Source: a bacterium (GTDB taxonomy: Bacteria; Bdellovibrionota; UBA2428). From it: 62,330 nt of DNA. This document shows, piece by piece, positions 8,187 to 16,630 of the stretch; within the stretch, counting starts at the first letter, position 1, and every line of letters starts with the position of its first letter. The notes under the pieces were generated by a model that saw only the letters and a list, made by a program, of their open reading frames with translations, was not told where the DNA came from and searched no databases. A program made the translations under genes and the position numbers. The DNA lies in the NCBI GenBank assembly GCA_009991595.1, contig JAACVK010000038.1:1-62330 (forward strand). Reading direction: 5' to 3'.

Positions 8187-8511
8187 TTTTACGTTGTCCA
8201 TAGCATCATCTTTGCCTCTTGCACGAGCACGACAATAATTAATGCCTCAGACCCAAAGGCAAAAATATTTGTAGTTGGAGAGTTCGTAGGAACAGGAGTG
8301 GCTGTTTACACGGATCAAAGTATAGTCGGTAGCACCAAAGTGGTTCGCATAGAAAAGAAGTGTGTGACCCCAAAACCACCTCCATTTCTAGAAGCAAAAA
8401 ATCGATGTGGGAGCTTTAATTGGCGGTATTTTTTTATTCTTCCCCTTCCTATGGATTATGAAATACAGGCCATCTCGACAGCTTGATTACTCTTGCACTC
8501 CAAACATTTAA
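8187..8511 (+). pseudogene. frameshifted small lipoprotein (PEGA-like, unknown function)
   Basis: Two reading frames together give one protein-like sequence. Frame A (from 8187) reads a hydrophobic segment and lipobox (IIFASC), then a segment with KIFVVGEFVGTG and SIVGSTKVVRIEKK. Frame B, open from 8392, gives KIDVGALIGGIFLFF followed by PFLWIMKYRP and stops at 8509-8511. The first part resembles PEGA-like surface motifs, and the second resembles the conserved membrane-hairpin end of small lipoproteins of that type. The switch falls at the A6 run around 8395-8400. No start codon is found before the lipobox, so the 5' end is also damaged. Confidence 0.5.
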
Positions 8512-8530
8512 AAAAGTTAGACGTTGAAGA

Positions 8531-8605
8531 TGGAGCCCAGAAACAGGATTGAACTGTCGACCTCTTCATTACCAATGAAGTGCTCTACCACTGAGCTACC
8601 TGGGC
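8531..8605 (-). tRNA. tRNA-Thr(GGU)
   Basis: Minus-strand cloverleaf with a 7-base acceptor stem (GCCCAGG with TCTGGGC, ending in a G-U pair), D-arm GCTC/GAGC, anticodon stem CTTCA/TGAAG with loop TTGGTAA (anticodon GGT), T-loop TTCAATC, and an encoded CCA at 8533-8531. It is the last member of the dispersed Thr-Tyr-Gly-Thr set. Confidence 0.95.
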
Positions 8606-8759
8606 GTTGGCTATGATTCTGAATACTTAAAGCTGCGGCTGGCGCCTGTAAAGTCGAAATTATCAAAATCCGCTAAAAGCCCAGGAAAGAGCCTTTAAGT
8701 TTTGATTACTTGAAGCCTTAGACCAGCTCCCATAGCTTGGCGCCCTGGAGGAATCTAAA

Positions 8760-9155
8760 ATGAAGATAATTAAATTGTTTAGTTTAGCTATGTTGATGTG
8801 GAGCTTGTCTTCTACGGGAGCAATGGCAGAAGACCTTGGCATGGTCGCCTATAAAAAGAATAACTATCTATATGCCTTCAACTCTGACGGTCGCACGATC
8901 TTGGACGGAGTTTACGGAGTAAGCCAAGTAGAACTAGGAAGAGATTTAATCGCTTACACAAAAAACAACTACCTATATGTATTGAGTGCTGAAGGGCGCA
9001 CCATTGTTGACGGAGCGTATGGAGTTAGCGAATTCAAAGTAGGCACCCATCTAGTGGCCTATATAAAGAACAAATATCTTTACGTTATCAATTCTGACGG
9101 ACGAATCATTGTGGATGGCGAATACGGTGCCACCGATTACGAACTCTCTCCGTGA
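8760..9155 (+). CDS. secreted three-repeat protein, unknown function
   Basis: A 131-residue protein with a signal peptide (cleavage after GAMA) followed by almost nothing but three 35-residue tandem repeats. The repeat consensus is about VAYxKNNYLY-x3-SDGRTIVDG-x-YGVS, at about residues 26-60, 61-95 and 96-129. The tyrosine-rich alternating pattern suggests beta-strands, as in propeller blades or a beta-solenoid, but three short repeats are too few for a full propeller. Its start, ATG 8760, follows GGAGG. It has its own terminator and stands alone. No known family is recognised. Confidence 0.7.
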   Translation: MKIIKLFSLAMLMWSLSSTGAMAEDLGMVAYKKNNYLYAFNSDGRTILDGVYGVSQVELGRDLIAYTKNNYLYVLSAEGRTIVDGAYGVSEFKVGTHLVAYIKNKYLYVINSDGRIIVDGEYGATDYELSP

Positions 9156-9160
9156 TTAAA

Positions 9161-9190
9161 AAAAGGGGCTTTCTAAAAAAAGCCCCTTTT
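9161..9190. terminator. bidirectional intrinsic terminator
   Basis: AAAAGGGGCTTT and AAAGCCCCTTTT are perfect 12-base arms around a 6-base loop, with T-runs on both strands. It sits between the convergent genes ending at 9155 and 9199. Confidence 0.85.
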
Positions 9191-9198
9191 CAAAGCAC

Positions 9199-9681
9199 CT
9201 ATCTTAACCGACAACGAACATTCGAAGTCACTCGACAGATTTTTTCTTTGCTGTCTTTTCTAACGTATTGATAGTCACTGTAGTAGTGGCTCAACACCTG
9301 TCCGCCTTGGCGATAGCATCCGTCTTGAGCAGCGTTTAAAGCTCGCTCTTCTGCACGGCCACAGGCAGCTGTTCTATCGTCTTGAGTGGTGCCTCCGCTT
9401 CCGACTTCGGAAACGATGATAATTCTTCCAGCAGCCCGGCGAGCTTCTTCTAAACTTTCGCAGGCATTTCCAACAAATCGTCGAGCTTGATACAAATCAT
9501 CCACGGCTCGTTGCACATCGTAATCGTAAGGATAGCCTCGCTCGAGGTCTCTGGAGATGTCCATAATATGGTAGTCGACTCGCTCGAGCTCTCGCAAAGC
9601 AGAATCTAAGTCATGCCCAGCAAAGGACGATGCCCCAAAAGCCAAAACAGAAAACAACATTAGGTTCTTTAAAATATTCAT
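9199..9681 (-). CDS. secreted cysteine-containing protein, unknown function
   Basis: A 160-residue protein from ATG 9681, preceded by GGAGG at 9690-9686. The signal peptide is MNILKNLMLFSVLAFGASSFAG. The mature part begins with a helical, charged region (ALRELERVDYHIMDISRDLE) and has four cysteines spread over the second half (NACESL, AACGRA, DGCYRQ, KICRV) plus one near the C-terminus, compatible with disulfides in the periplasm. I recognise no family. Confidence 0.6.
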   Translation of the reverse strand: MNILKNLMLFSVLAFGASSFAGHDLDSALRELERVDYHIMDISRDLERGYPYDYDVQRAVDDLYQARRFVGNACESLEEARRAAGRIIIVSEVGSGGTTQDDRTAACGRAEERALNAAQDGCYRQGGQVLSHYYSDYQYVRKDSKEKICRVTSNVRCRLR

Positions 9682-9960
9682 AATTCCTCCCACAGTTCCC
9701 CCAAAGAACTAGGCCTCAGATATACCTGAGATCCTTTCTAACCAGGCTTGATGCTCCCGCTTGAGGCGGCCACTGACAAGTAATCAACCCCTAAAAACGC
9801 TTAATTCGTAAAACCTTAGCTGCATTGGGTGTGTCTCAACGCACTTTAACGCTTGAAGTCAAATCAGGAAGCTGCTAACCATGCGCTCGAGGATGCTTCT
9901 ACGAAGTAGTCGCTAGGGTCGGGATTTTGCTACTGGTTATTGAAAGGAATCTATATACCC

Positions 9961-12387
9961 ATGACTAAGACTTTCTCACTTATTGCCCTTGCACTCACAC
10001 TTTCCATTTCGCCCGCCTATTCGGCTGGAAAAGAAGGCGACAAAAACAATCGCTGCGAATCAGAAGTAGCCGAAGACGTTACAAATCGTTCGCCAGAAAA
10101 CGCACTCAATATTTTGGAGCGCGCAATCGGGAAAGCCCGAGCTCAAGTCAGCAACCCGTTTCTAGTCGAAATTAAACACAAGCCTTCTGGAATTCGCTCT
10201 AGAGGACTTAATGCTGGTTTAAATCCAATCGAACTTCAAACTATTGTCATCGTTTTAGATGTAGACAGTGGCAAACACGAAGAAAGAAAACTAATCAACC
10301 TTAGCCTGCAACAAGTTCACCTTGGCAATTTAAAATCGTCTGACCAACTCGCCGATGAAATCGTCGACGCCCTTATGCGTCCAGGCGCTCTTCCAATAAG
10401 AGCCGTGCTTGAAGATGTTAGCGACCGATCACCAGAGAATACTAAAAAAATTCTAGAAGCTGGCATCAGCAAAGCGAAAGCTCAGAATGTTGGAAAAGTT
10501 CTCAACCTACGTGACATCACCTATGAAGGCTCTGGCGTCTTAGCGAGAGGACTCGATCAACCTAAGGGAGTTAACCCTATCGAAGTTATGAATATTTTTG
10601 CCCTCATGGAAGATGGCGACCATGGTCCCACAAAAGATTTAATTGGAAAGCTTGAGCTTCAAGTAACACACCTTGGAGACCTTAAGTCTTCAGACGAGAT
10701 CGCCTCTGAAATCACCGACATGCTTTCAACGCCTGCGAATCAATCTACCGCTCCTGTCGCTAAAATAGACCTTCCAAAACACGGAATACTCGATGGGCAA
10801 AGTGGTCGAGTTAAAAAAGACCAAGGAAAAGTAGAACAACCGGCCAGAGACGGAAAATCCGCGGGATCATCTGTTATCGGCCCCATTCCGGGAGCTAAAA
10901 TCGATCTTGCTGCACACAGTCTTCTTGACGGACAAAGTGGCGCCGTAAAAGAACAGCCGACCTTAACTGGAGTTGTCGCTTATGAAAAACTTGGTGGAAG
11001 TTCAAAATCAAGTCGATCTGCTTACGTTTTAAAAACCGACGATGGAAGAAGCGTTGTCCTTAGCAAATCAGGGTATTTCGCTGGAGTCCTAGAGGAACTT
11101 GAAGCCTTCAAAGGCCAAAGAGTCAACGTGTATGGAACAATGCTGAGCCAATCCAATCTTCGTTATTCAAAAATCGAAGTGGCCGAGAATGCAACAAATG
11201 TCGCTGTTGGCTTGGATTCACTTGCAGCATTGGCAAACATGTCCAACGCCTTCAGCGCTGAGCTTTACTCGAAACTCAGAGCTGAAGACCCGAACAAGAA
11301 CATTATTTTTTCTGGCTACAATATCTTTCAAATGCTCTTGTTGCTTGCAAACGGCTCAGACGAAGCCACTCAAATTCAATTTATTCAAGCGCTAGACAAA
11401 ATTATGGGAAGCTCCAGTGCTCGCCCTCTCAGTGGAGCTGAAGCAAAGAGCAAAGTAGTTGGCCTCACACGCGCCTTTAAGTATTCCATGCAAGAACTGC
11501 AAAAAGACTTAGGCGAAGGTAACGAAATCGAAATCGGCACAGGCTTGTTTGCAACCGAAGAAGGTTTTGAATTTAGCCCACAAGATGCGAAGATGGCTCA
11601 AGAAGCCTTTGAAGCAGTTGTTGAATCAGGTGCCACCGACAAGAGCATCAATGCCTACGTGAGTGAAAAAACTCGCAAGCTTATTGAAACGTTATTCGAT
11701 TCTACACCTACTCCTGGAGCCCTCGTTACAACCCTTTACCTCAAGGGGGTTTGGGAAACTGCGTTTGTAGAAGCAGCCACACGGGACCTTCCTTTCTATC
11801 AAACGTCTGGTACTGAACTTTCAAAAATCGCCATGATGAAGCAGACACAAGACCTTCCGTTTGTAGACGAAGAAGCGTTCACAGCGACTTCAGTCCCCTT
11901 TAAATCAGGAAGACTTGTGGTTGACGTCATTGTTCCTAAATACGACGTTGATCAAAACTCTTGGGAGCGAAACAATTTTGCATCAAGCTCAAACTTAGAC
12001 GCAAGCTCTGCCAAGCTAGAAACTCAATTGACAAGTGTTTTGGCGCAATTGGATGCGGCGCCCAAACTAGAAGTTGAGCTCAGTGTTCCTAAGTTTATGA
12101 TGGCCGATGGAATGGAAGATGCGATGCCAATCTTACGCGAAATGGGTATGCCAGACTTTCAATTCTCTGGACTGCCTATAGGGCAGATTGTTCACAAGGC
12201 TGTCTACAAGCAAAACGAAGTAGGAGCTGAGTTTGCAGCCGCCACTGGAGCCGTTTTTGAATCCGTAGCCATGCAAGCCAACGAAGTGAACGCTAACCGG
12301 CCTTTCATTTGGATTCTTCGCGACACCAAAACTGGCTTAATCATAGGCGGACCAACTTTGGTTCAAGAGCCTGAAGCCTATAAATAA
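9961..12387 (+). CDS. multidomain secreted serpin
   Basis: An 808-residue exported protein from ATG 9961 (signal peptide ends AYSA). Residues about 38-145 and 150-262 are two copies of an unrecognised domain, each starting with NRSPEN or DRSPEN and ending LGxLKSSD. A linker holds two copies of AKIDL-x4-LLDGQSG-like sequence. Residues about 333-405 look like an OB-type beta domain. A serpin domain spans about 418-808: helix A/B region, INAYVSEKTRKLI, LYLKGVWETAF, hinge EVGAEFAAATG (753-763) and NRPFIWILRD. The hinge has the small residues of inhibitory serpins, except Phe at P12. The scissile bond falls near Val-Ala-Met, implying elastase-like or similar targets. It probably protects against proteases outside the cytoplasm. 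Confidence 0.85.
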   Translation: MTKTFSLIALALTLSISPAYSAGKEGDKNNRCESEVAEDVTNRSPENALNILERAIGKARAQVSNPFLVEIKHKPSGIRSRGLNAGLNPIELQTIVIVLDVDSGKHEERKLINLSLQQVHLGNLKSSDQLADEIVDALMRPGALPIRAVLEDVSDRSPENTKKILEAGISKAKAQNVGKVLNLRDITYEGSGVLARGLDQPKGVNPIEVMNIFALMEDGDHGPTKDLIGKLELQVTHLGDLKSSDEIASEITDMLSTPANQSTAPVAKIDLPKHGILDGQSGRVKKDQGKVEQPARDGKSAGSSVIGPIPGAKIDLAAHSLLDGQSGAVKEQPTLTGVVAYEKLGGSSKSSRSAYVLKTDDGRSVVLSKSGYFAGVLEELEAFKGQRVNVYGTMLSQSNLRYSKIEVAENATNVAVGLDSLAALANMSNAFSAELYSKLRAEDPNKNIIFSGYNIFQMLLLLANGSDEATQIQFIQALDKIMGSSSARPLSGAEAKSKVVGLTRAFKYSMQELQKDLGEGNEIEIGTGLFATEEGFEFSPQDAKMAQEAFEAVVESGATDKSINAYVSEKTRKLIETLFDSTPTPGALVTTLYLKGVWETAFVEAATRDLPFYQTSGTELSKIAMMKQTQDLPFVDEEAFTATSVPFKSGRLVVDVIVPKYDVDQNSWERNNFASSSNLDASSAKLETQLTSVLAQLDAAPKLEVELSVPKFMMADGMEDAMPILREMGMPDFQFSGLPIGQIVHKAVYKQNEVGAEFAAATGAVFESVAMQANEVNANRPFIWILRDTKTGLIIGGPTLVQEPEAYK

Positions 12388-12412
12388 AGCTCGCAATCCC
12401 ATGAAACCTAAA

Positions 12413-12448
12413 AGCCCGCCCCTCTAAGCTAGAGTGGCGGGCTTTTTT
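12413..12448 (+). terminator. intrinsic terminator of the serpin gene
   Basis: AGCCCGCC pairs with GGCGGGCT, with an inner CTCT/AGAG stem, followed by six T. Confidence 0.9.
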
Positions 12449-12544
12449 ATTTTGAACATTAAACTGGTTTTTGTGTCCAAGATTAGCCTTGTGGCTAACA
12501 AGAACTACACCTATAAAACACCCACTTCCTAAGGAGGAAATTTT

Positions 12545-13042
12545 ATGAAAATCAAAACCCTATTTTTGCTAACTTCACTTCTTGCCTCATCCGTAGCCAT
12601 GGCAGGCTCAGGCCCAGCAATCGTGGAATGTAAGTCGGCTTCTGGAAAAACTAAAGTCGAATTCGTTACTCAAGATCTTTACACTCACGGTGAGTTATTC
12701 ATGATTCAAATCGAAGGCAACTCAATGGAGTATCATTCTGTTGAAGAAAATGTCACAAAGCCTGACATGCTCGCTAGCTTGATTTTGTTTAACTACAACT
12801 CTAAGCACAAAATCCTCAACCTTACGGCTCAAAAGACAGGCGAGTCTGGAAAAGAGTATTTCTCAACACTCACGGCACTCCCTGCAAGCATCAAAGTAAC
12901 AAACAACCAAAGCCATTCACTTAAGCTTAAGTTTGAAGCTATCTATAAAGGCTTTGATCCTCGCACTGGTGAAGATTTCTACTCTGAAGCAAATTCAACA
13001 GATGAAATTTATGTTGATTGCACTCTTGATTACACAATCTAA
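12545..13042 (+). CDS. secreted protein of unknown function
   Basis: A 165-residue protein with a strong ribosome site (AAGGAGG, 8 bases upstream) and signal peptide MKIKTLFLLTSLLASSVAMA. The mature part reads as alternating beta-strand sequence, with a Cys near each end (VECKSASG and VDCTLDY) that could form a disulfide joining the termini. It is flanked by terminators on both sides, so it is a single-gene unit. No family recognised. Confidence 0.65.
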   Translation: MKIKTLFLLTSLLASSVAMAGSGPAIVECKSASGKTKVEFVTQDLYTHGELFMIQIEGNSMEYHSVEENVTKPDMLASLILFNYNSKHKILNLTAQKTGESGKEYFSTLTALPASIKVTNNQSHSLKLKFEAIYKGFDPRTGEDFYSEANSTDEIYVDCTLDYTI

Positions 13043-13067
13043 GAATACGCATCTAGAACAAGCGAAA

Positions 13068-13099
13068 AGCCGTGGGACTAAACTCCTGCGGCTTTTTTT
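13068..13099 (+). terminator. intrinsic terminator
   Basis: AGCCG and CGGCT, with an additional GGA/TCC inner pairing, are followed by seven T, 25 bases after the preceding stop codon. Confidence 0.8.
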
Positions 13100-13781
13100 G
13101 TTTTGCTACTATTTTTGCTACTATTCCTCGATAGGGGAACTGATAAAATGGAGCGGCAAAGTGAGTGTGCTAATGGGAAGAAAAACCGCTATTTGCGAGC
13201 CCTCGCCTAAGACTGAAGAGGATGTGAGTCCAGTTTGGGGGAAATCCGAGTCTTTAGGCAAGCCTAAGCCTGAGCTATGGTTGGAGTCATTTTTTTTAGA
13301 ACATTTTTCAATCATCACCAATCGAAGTGGGACGTGTGACATAGCTAATGAGTTTACGGAGTTTGTGCCGCTCAAGGGCTAGGTTTCTCGGAGTCAACAA
13401 GTCCCATATGCAGTTTCGGCAAAATCTGCAGGCATGCAAGTGTCTTCTCGTCGGGGAAGACTTCAGGGTTAAGCCCTCGGGTCATGCTCCCGTAGACCGG
13501 CCAACGACTTGGGTCTTTGGGCTAAAATGGGAACTCACTAGCGCGGAGTTTTCTACACAAGCTCACCTAAGTTGGGCATTTGCTGTGTTGCATGTGGGTC
13601 AAAAGGATTAGTTAGGTGAGCGTATTGGGAGCAGCAAGAATGAAAGACGTATAGATTCGCAATTTAGAGGATTGCTGCTTCATAACAATAAATTAAACTT
13701 TGGGTAGGAAACACTAGGCTTGATATTTATGTTGCGCCACGCTACGATGCGCCTACACCACACAAAGGAGACCGTATAGAT
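13100..13781 (+). other. 682-base stretch without a recognised gene
   Basis: No reading frame here has a convincing start, ribosome site and protein-like sequence. It contains a tRNA-Gly 3'-end fragment (TGGAGCGGCA, 13149-13158) and a 24-base segment (13169-13192) that recurs at 16888-16911 with one mismatch. A 10-base inverted repeat, GCTCACCTAA at 13561-13570 with its complement at 13612-13621, is also present. A 69-codon open frame begins at an ATG inside the 24-base repeat, but nothing supports its expression. It looks like scar tissue from past insertions. Confidence 0.4.
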
Positions 13782-14300
13782 ATGAGATCTACCATTATGA
13801 AGAGATTGTTTTTTGTTTCCGCCTTGCTGGCCTCCGCTGTTGTTACTGCGCACGACGAGGTCGATTGTGATGTCTACCAAAATGAAGTTCTCGATCAAAT
13901 TGAGAGAAAGCGCGATGTAAAAGCTTGGCACTACAAGCACGTAGGCAACGTTTGCTCAATTCATGCTGTCCACGCCTTTAAGCTAGTTGATGACGGTTTC
14001 TACTATGAGTGGGAATTGAAGTGGGCCTCTCAGGTCAACTCAAAACAAGCCCTTGAGGCGCTTAGCCTCGTGCTTGAAAGCAAACGATATTACGATTGGG
14101 AATTGCAATGGGCCAGCCGTGTCGATCACGATGGTGCGTTGGAACTCTTTAAAAGAATTCGATCTAAGAGAAAGTTTTTTTCTTGGGAGCTTGAGTGGGT
14201 TTCAAGCGTTCAATCCGAGGCCGCTTATCGGTCTTGCAAACGAGTTTTGGGCTACGATACCTATTTTAAGTCTCAGCTTAAAGCCGCTTGTAGCTTTTAG
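13782..14300 (+). CDS. secreted helical-repeat protein, unknown function
   Basis: A 172-residue protein. ATG 13782 is chosen because AAAGGAG lies 11 bases upstream; ATG 13797 is further away. The signal peptide ends near VVTAH. The mature protein has three clear repeats with an exact 29-residue period (WELKWASQV, WELQWASRV, WELEWVSSV, each followed by a helix), and weaker copies before and after (AWHYKHVGNV, YFKSQLKAAC). This suggests a short alpha-solenoid of helical hairpins. Four cysteines lie outside the core repeats. It stands alone with a strong terminator. No family recognised. Confidence 0.7.
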   Translation: MRSTIMKRLFFVSALLASAVVTAHDEVDCDVYQNEVLDQIERKRDVKAWHYKHVGNVCSIHAVHAFKLVDDGFYYEWELKWASQVNSKQALEALSLVLESKRYYDWELQWASRVDHDGALELFKRIRSKRKFFSWELEWVSSVQSEAAYRSCKRVLGYDTYFKSQLKAACSF

Positions 14301-14352
14301 CCTAGATAAGCATTTCAGCCTCACTCGTTAGAGTTGGGATTTTCGATAGCAA

Positions 14353-14393
14353 AAACCCTTCGGGGCCAATTGGCCTCGAAGGGTTTCGTTTTT
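14353..14393. terminator. long hairpin terminator between convergent genes
   Basis: AAACCCTTCG pairs with CGAAGGGTTT, extended inward by GGCC/GGCC around AATT, and is followed by CGTTTTT. It serves the + gene and possibly also the - strand hydrolase gene. Confidence 0.8.
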
Positions 14394-14453
14394 CCCAGCT
14401 TTAAACTGCGCCGAGGTCGCTAGAATCTAGGGATTTAGCCTGAGCCCCTGTGT

Positions 14454-15434
14454 TTAGAGTGGGTCATATTGATTTGCTCTGAACCAGTCCCAAGCTCTTT
14501 GAAAAACGCGTTGCATTCCTTTAGGCGCTTGCTCTCCGAATAAGTTGAAGCCATGGTCCGCTCCTTCGAGTGTGACGAATGTTACTTTGGCGCCGGCTGT
14601 TGTCAGTTCAGATCGGAGAATATCAAATGATTCTATCGGTGAAGATTGATCTTGAGTGCCGTGAACAGCCAGTATCTTTGCCTTACTCTTCTTAAGTTCC
14701 TCTATGGGAGATGTACTCATGAATGATGCCCAGCGCTTGAAGGGATGCCCCCAAGCTGATCGGCTGATGCTTGTGGGGTCCTTGGAGATAGAATCCCATG
14801 CACTCCAAATTTCATCCTCTTCCCGAGCAGTATTTCTTCCATTTTTACGCTGAGAGAAAATCAGGAAGTCATAAAGTTGCGTGGGTCCACCCCCCGCTAG
14901 AAAGGCAATGTGAGTCGTTTCCGGCAGGATGTTTGATAGATAAGCGGAGACGATTCCACCTTCGGAATGGCCGACCAGCATCAATCCCTTCGATAAATCA
15001 ATCAGGTGTAGGCGAGCCGCCGCTTCAATGGCTGAACGAATGGCTTCTCCCCAACGCTCCAATGTGTGTTCTTCAAGAAAATCCTTTGAGCAATCCTGTG
15101 CTGATCCAGGCCTAGCAGGGGAGTCGTAAAGTTCCACTCCAGGCTTTTCAATGGTAAGTACAATGCCTTGATTTCGAACAATGGACTGAAGGAGGTTCTG
15201 GTATCCACCTCTTATCGCTCCATTGTTGTCTCGGCGGAAGAGCGACGAGCACCCTGAGCCGGGAATCCAAACGACAGTCGGCCCCCCACTCCCTTGGAGG
15301 TAGTAATGAATTTTTCTATCAAATTTATCGGTCGTGTCTCTTTGTTCGAATGATCCTAGCAATTTGATCGGCTCGGTTGATGCGGGGCCTTTAAGCCGAG
15401 TCGCGCAACCCAAAAAAATCGTAAGGACAGCCAT
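14454..15434 (-). CDS. alpha/beta-hydrolase lipoprotein
   Basis: A 326-residue alpha/beta hydrolase. The nucleophile elbow is GHSEGG (Ser157), with Asp262 (HGTQDQ) and His294 (GADHGF) completing the triad in the usual order. PGSGC at about 58-62 may provide the oxyanion region. A lipobox-like FLGC (Cys10) is near the N-terminus, but the hydrophobic segment from ATG 15434 is only eight residues. Upstream codons continue hydrophobic (KLFIFVH) without a start codon, so the true N-terminus is uncertain. It is probably an outer-membrane or periplasmic esterase or peptidase-like enzyme. It stands alone, with a terminator downstream. Confidence 0.75.
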   Translation of the reverse strand: MAVLTIFLGCATRLKGPASTEPIKLLGSFEQRDTTDKFDRKIHYYLQGSGGPTVVWIPGSGCSSLFRRDNNGAIRGGYQNLLQSIVRNQGIVLTIEKPGVELYDSPARPGSAQDCSKDFLEEHTLERWGEAIRSAIEAAARLHLIDLSKGLMLVGHSEGGIVSAYLSNILPETTHIAFLAGGGPTQLYDFLIFSQRKNGRNTAREEDEIWSAWDSISKDPTSISRSAWGHPFKRWASFMSTSPIEELKKSKAKILAVHGTQDQSSPIESFDILRSELTTAGAKVTFVTLEGADHGFNLFGEQAPKGMQRVFQRAWDWFRANQYDPL

Positions 15435-15775
15435 ATGAACGAAGATAAAGAGCTTGCTTGATCCCGCGTGAAGAAAGTTTGATAGCCTTCCGAATAGTTG
15501 CGGGTTTTCCCATCGTAAGGTGCTTTTATCTGTTAATAGGAAATTAAAGCACTTTTCCAGAGTATCCCCCTCCTCTCACTGAGCCTTGCCCACCCCTTCA
15601 AGTTTACATAATAGGTGTTGCGGGACGTTGGCGGTCTTTCTCAAAAAAAATCTCTTGCAAATTTTACGGCTTGATTGTTTTTTGCGTTGAACTTTTCTGC
15701 GGTGTGGAGAATCTCAGTGCGAGAGTAGGGTTCAATTGCGTTGCTACAATACATAAGAGAACTCAAGGTCATGAT
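15435..15775. other. 341-base stretch without a gene
   Basis: It holds one copy of the dispersed 48-base repeat (15536-15583) and otherwise nothing recognisable. It should contain the promoter of the minus-strand hydrolase gene, but no clear -35/-10 pair stands out. Confidence 0.4.
15536..15583. repeat. dispersed imperfect repeat, copy 1
   Basis: It begins ATAGGAA and contains CACTTT-x-CCAGA; about 38 of 48 positions agree with copy 2 at 16837-16883, same orientation. Each copy lies upstream of a minus-strand gene for an exported hydrolase or protease, so it could be regulatory or a decayed mobile repeat. Confidence 0.45.
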
Positions 15776-16630
15776 TTAGTGTTCTCCACCTTTTAATTCT
15801 TCTAATTTTTCTCGGAAGCTTTCCACGCGAAAGGCGACGTTAGCGTATTCATGTGAGTACAAATCAAGATGCTCCTTCAGTCCTTCTTCCTCGCTTCCCA
15901 AATATGCCGTTTGGACCGCTACAAGGAAACAAGCTTTCTTGGCTTCGCCTTCCGAGTCTGTGAATTCATTACAGTAGTATAGCGGCGCTCCGCTATCGCC
16001 CACTCTAATGTCACAATCGTGATAAATAAAAATTTCTTCCGATCGTCGAACAAGGCATTTCTCTTGATAGGTCTGGTAGCTTCCGCCGCGGTTGAAATGT
16101 GAGCTATAGCCAATAATGCTAATTCCCAAAAAAGAGATGTTACCCACTATTGGGGAGAGTTCAAAGTAACCAAAGGTTTCTCCTAAAGGTCTATCGAGTT
16201 CTAAAATAGCCCAGTCCGCTGCATAGGCCCCCAATGTTTTAGGAGTTTTGCTGGGGCCTGGGTGAATTTTTGTAACGTTGCTTATATCGAGCCTGAGGCC
16301 TCGGTTAAAGGCAAGCTCAATATAAGACGTTCCAGGGATTAGTTTTTTTGTAAGTGAATCTGTGGTCACACAATGTGCCGAGGTAATAGCAAGGTTTTTG
16401 CCCACCAGCGCTGCGCTACATGTTTCCCCTCTTGGGTTTGTTAGACGAGCCACAAAGTTTTGTTCTGGCTTATCGGTAGTGTTGGTTTGCAAAATATCGT
16501 AGCGTTCAATGTCGCCATAAGTAACGGCCGAGACTAACGATTCTTGTTTGGTTTGCTCGTGAGTTGATTTTTGGCAGGCGCTGACAAAGCAAATAGTAAG
16601 AGAGCTGAGTAGTAATTTCTTAAAAAACAC
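15776..16630 (-). CDS. trypsin-like (S1 family) serine protease, lipoprotein
   Basis: A 284-residue protein from GTG 16630, chosen because it places a good lipoprotein signal peptide at the N-terminus (FFKKLLLSSLTICFVSAC, Cys19). Upstream in-frame sequence to 16750 is Cys/His/Arg-rich and unlike a signal. The catalytic triad is intact: TSAHC (His86), AADWAILEL (Asp139) and GDSGAP (Ser213). Cysteine pairs (TCSAAL with AHC; others near HDCD) fit S1 disulfides. It is predicted to be anchored on the periplasmic face of a membrane or outside. It lies in the accessory region near the serpin and subtilisin genes. Confidence 0.85.
   Translation of the reverse strand: MFFKKLLLSSLTICFVSACQKSTHEQTKQESLVSAVTYGDIERYDILQTNTTDKPEQNFVARLTNPRGETCSAALVGKNLAITSAHCVTTDSLTKKLIPGTSYIELAFNRGLRLDISNVTKIHPGPSKTPKTLGAYAADWAILELDRPLGETFGYFELSPIVGNISFLGISIIGYSSHFNRGGSYQTYQEKCLVRRSEEIFIYHDCDIRVGDSGAPLYYCNEFTDSEGEAKKACFLVAVQTAYLGSEEEGLKEHLDLYSHEYANVAFRVESFREKLEELKGGEH

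Noticed and set aside
8047-8238. 63-codon open frame overlapping the HNH gene end
   Set aside because: No ribosome site; it crosses the HNH stop region in another frame and its sequence is not protein-like.
8298-8486. 62-codon open frame after the HNH gene
   Set aside because: It is only the middle of the frameshifted lipoprotein; past the A-run the frame is out of phase.
12933-13382. 149-codon open frame crossing a terminator
   Set aside because: It overlaps the preceding gene in another frame and runs through an intrinsic terminator.
13348-13611. 87-codon open frame in the large gap
   Set aside because: No ribosome site or signal; composition unlike neighbours and no recognisable family.
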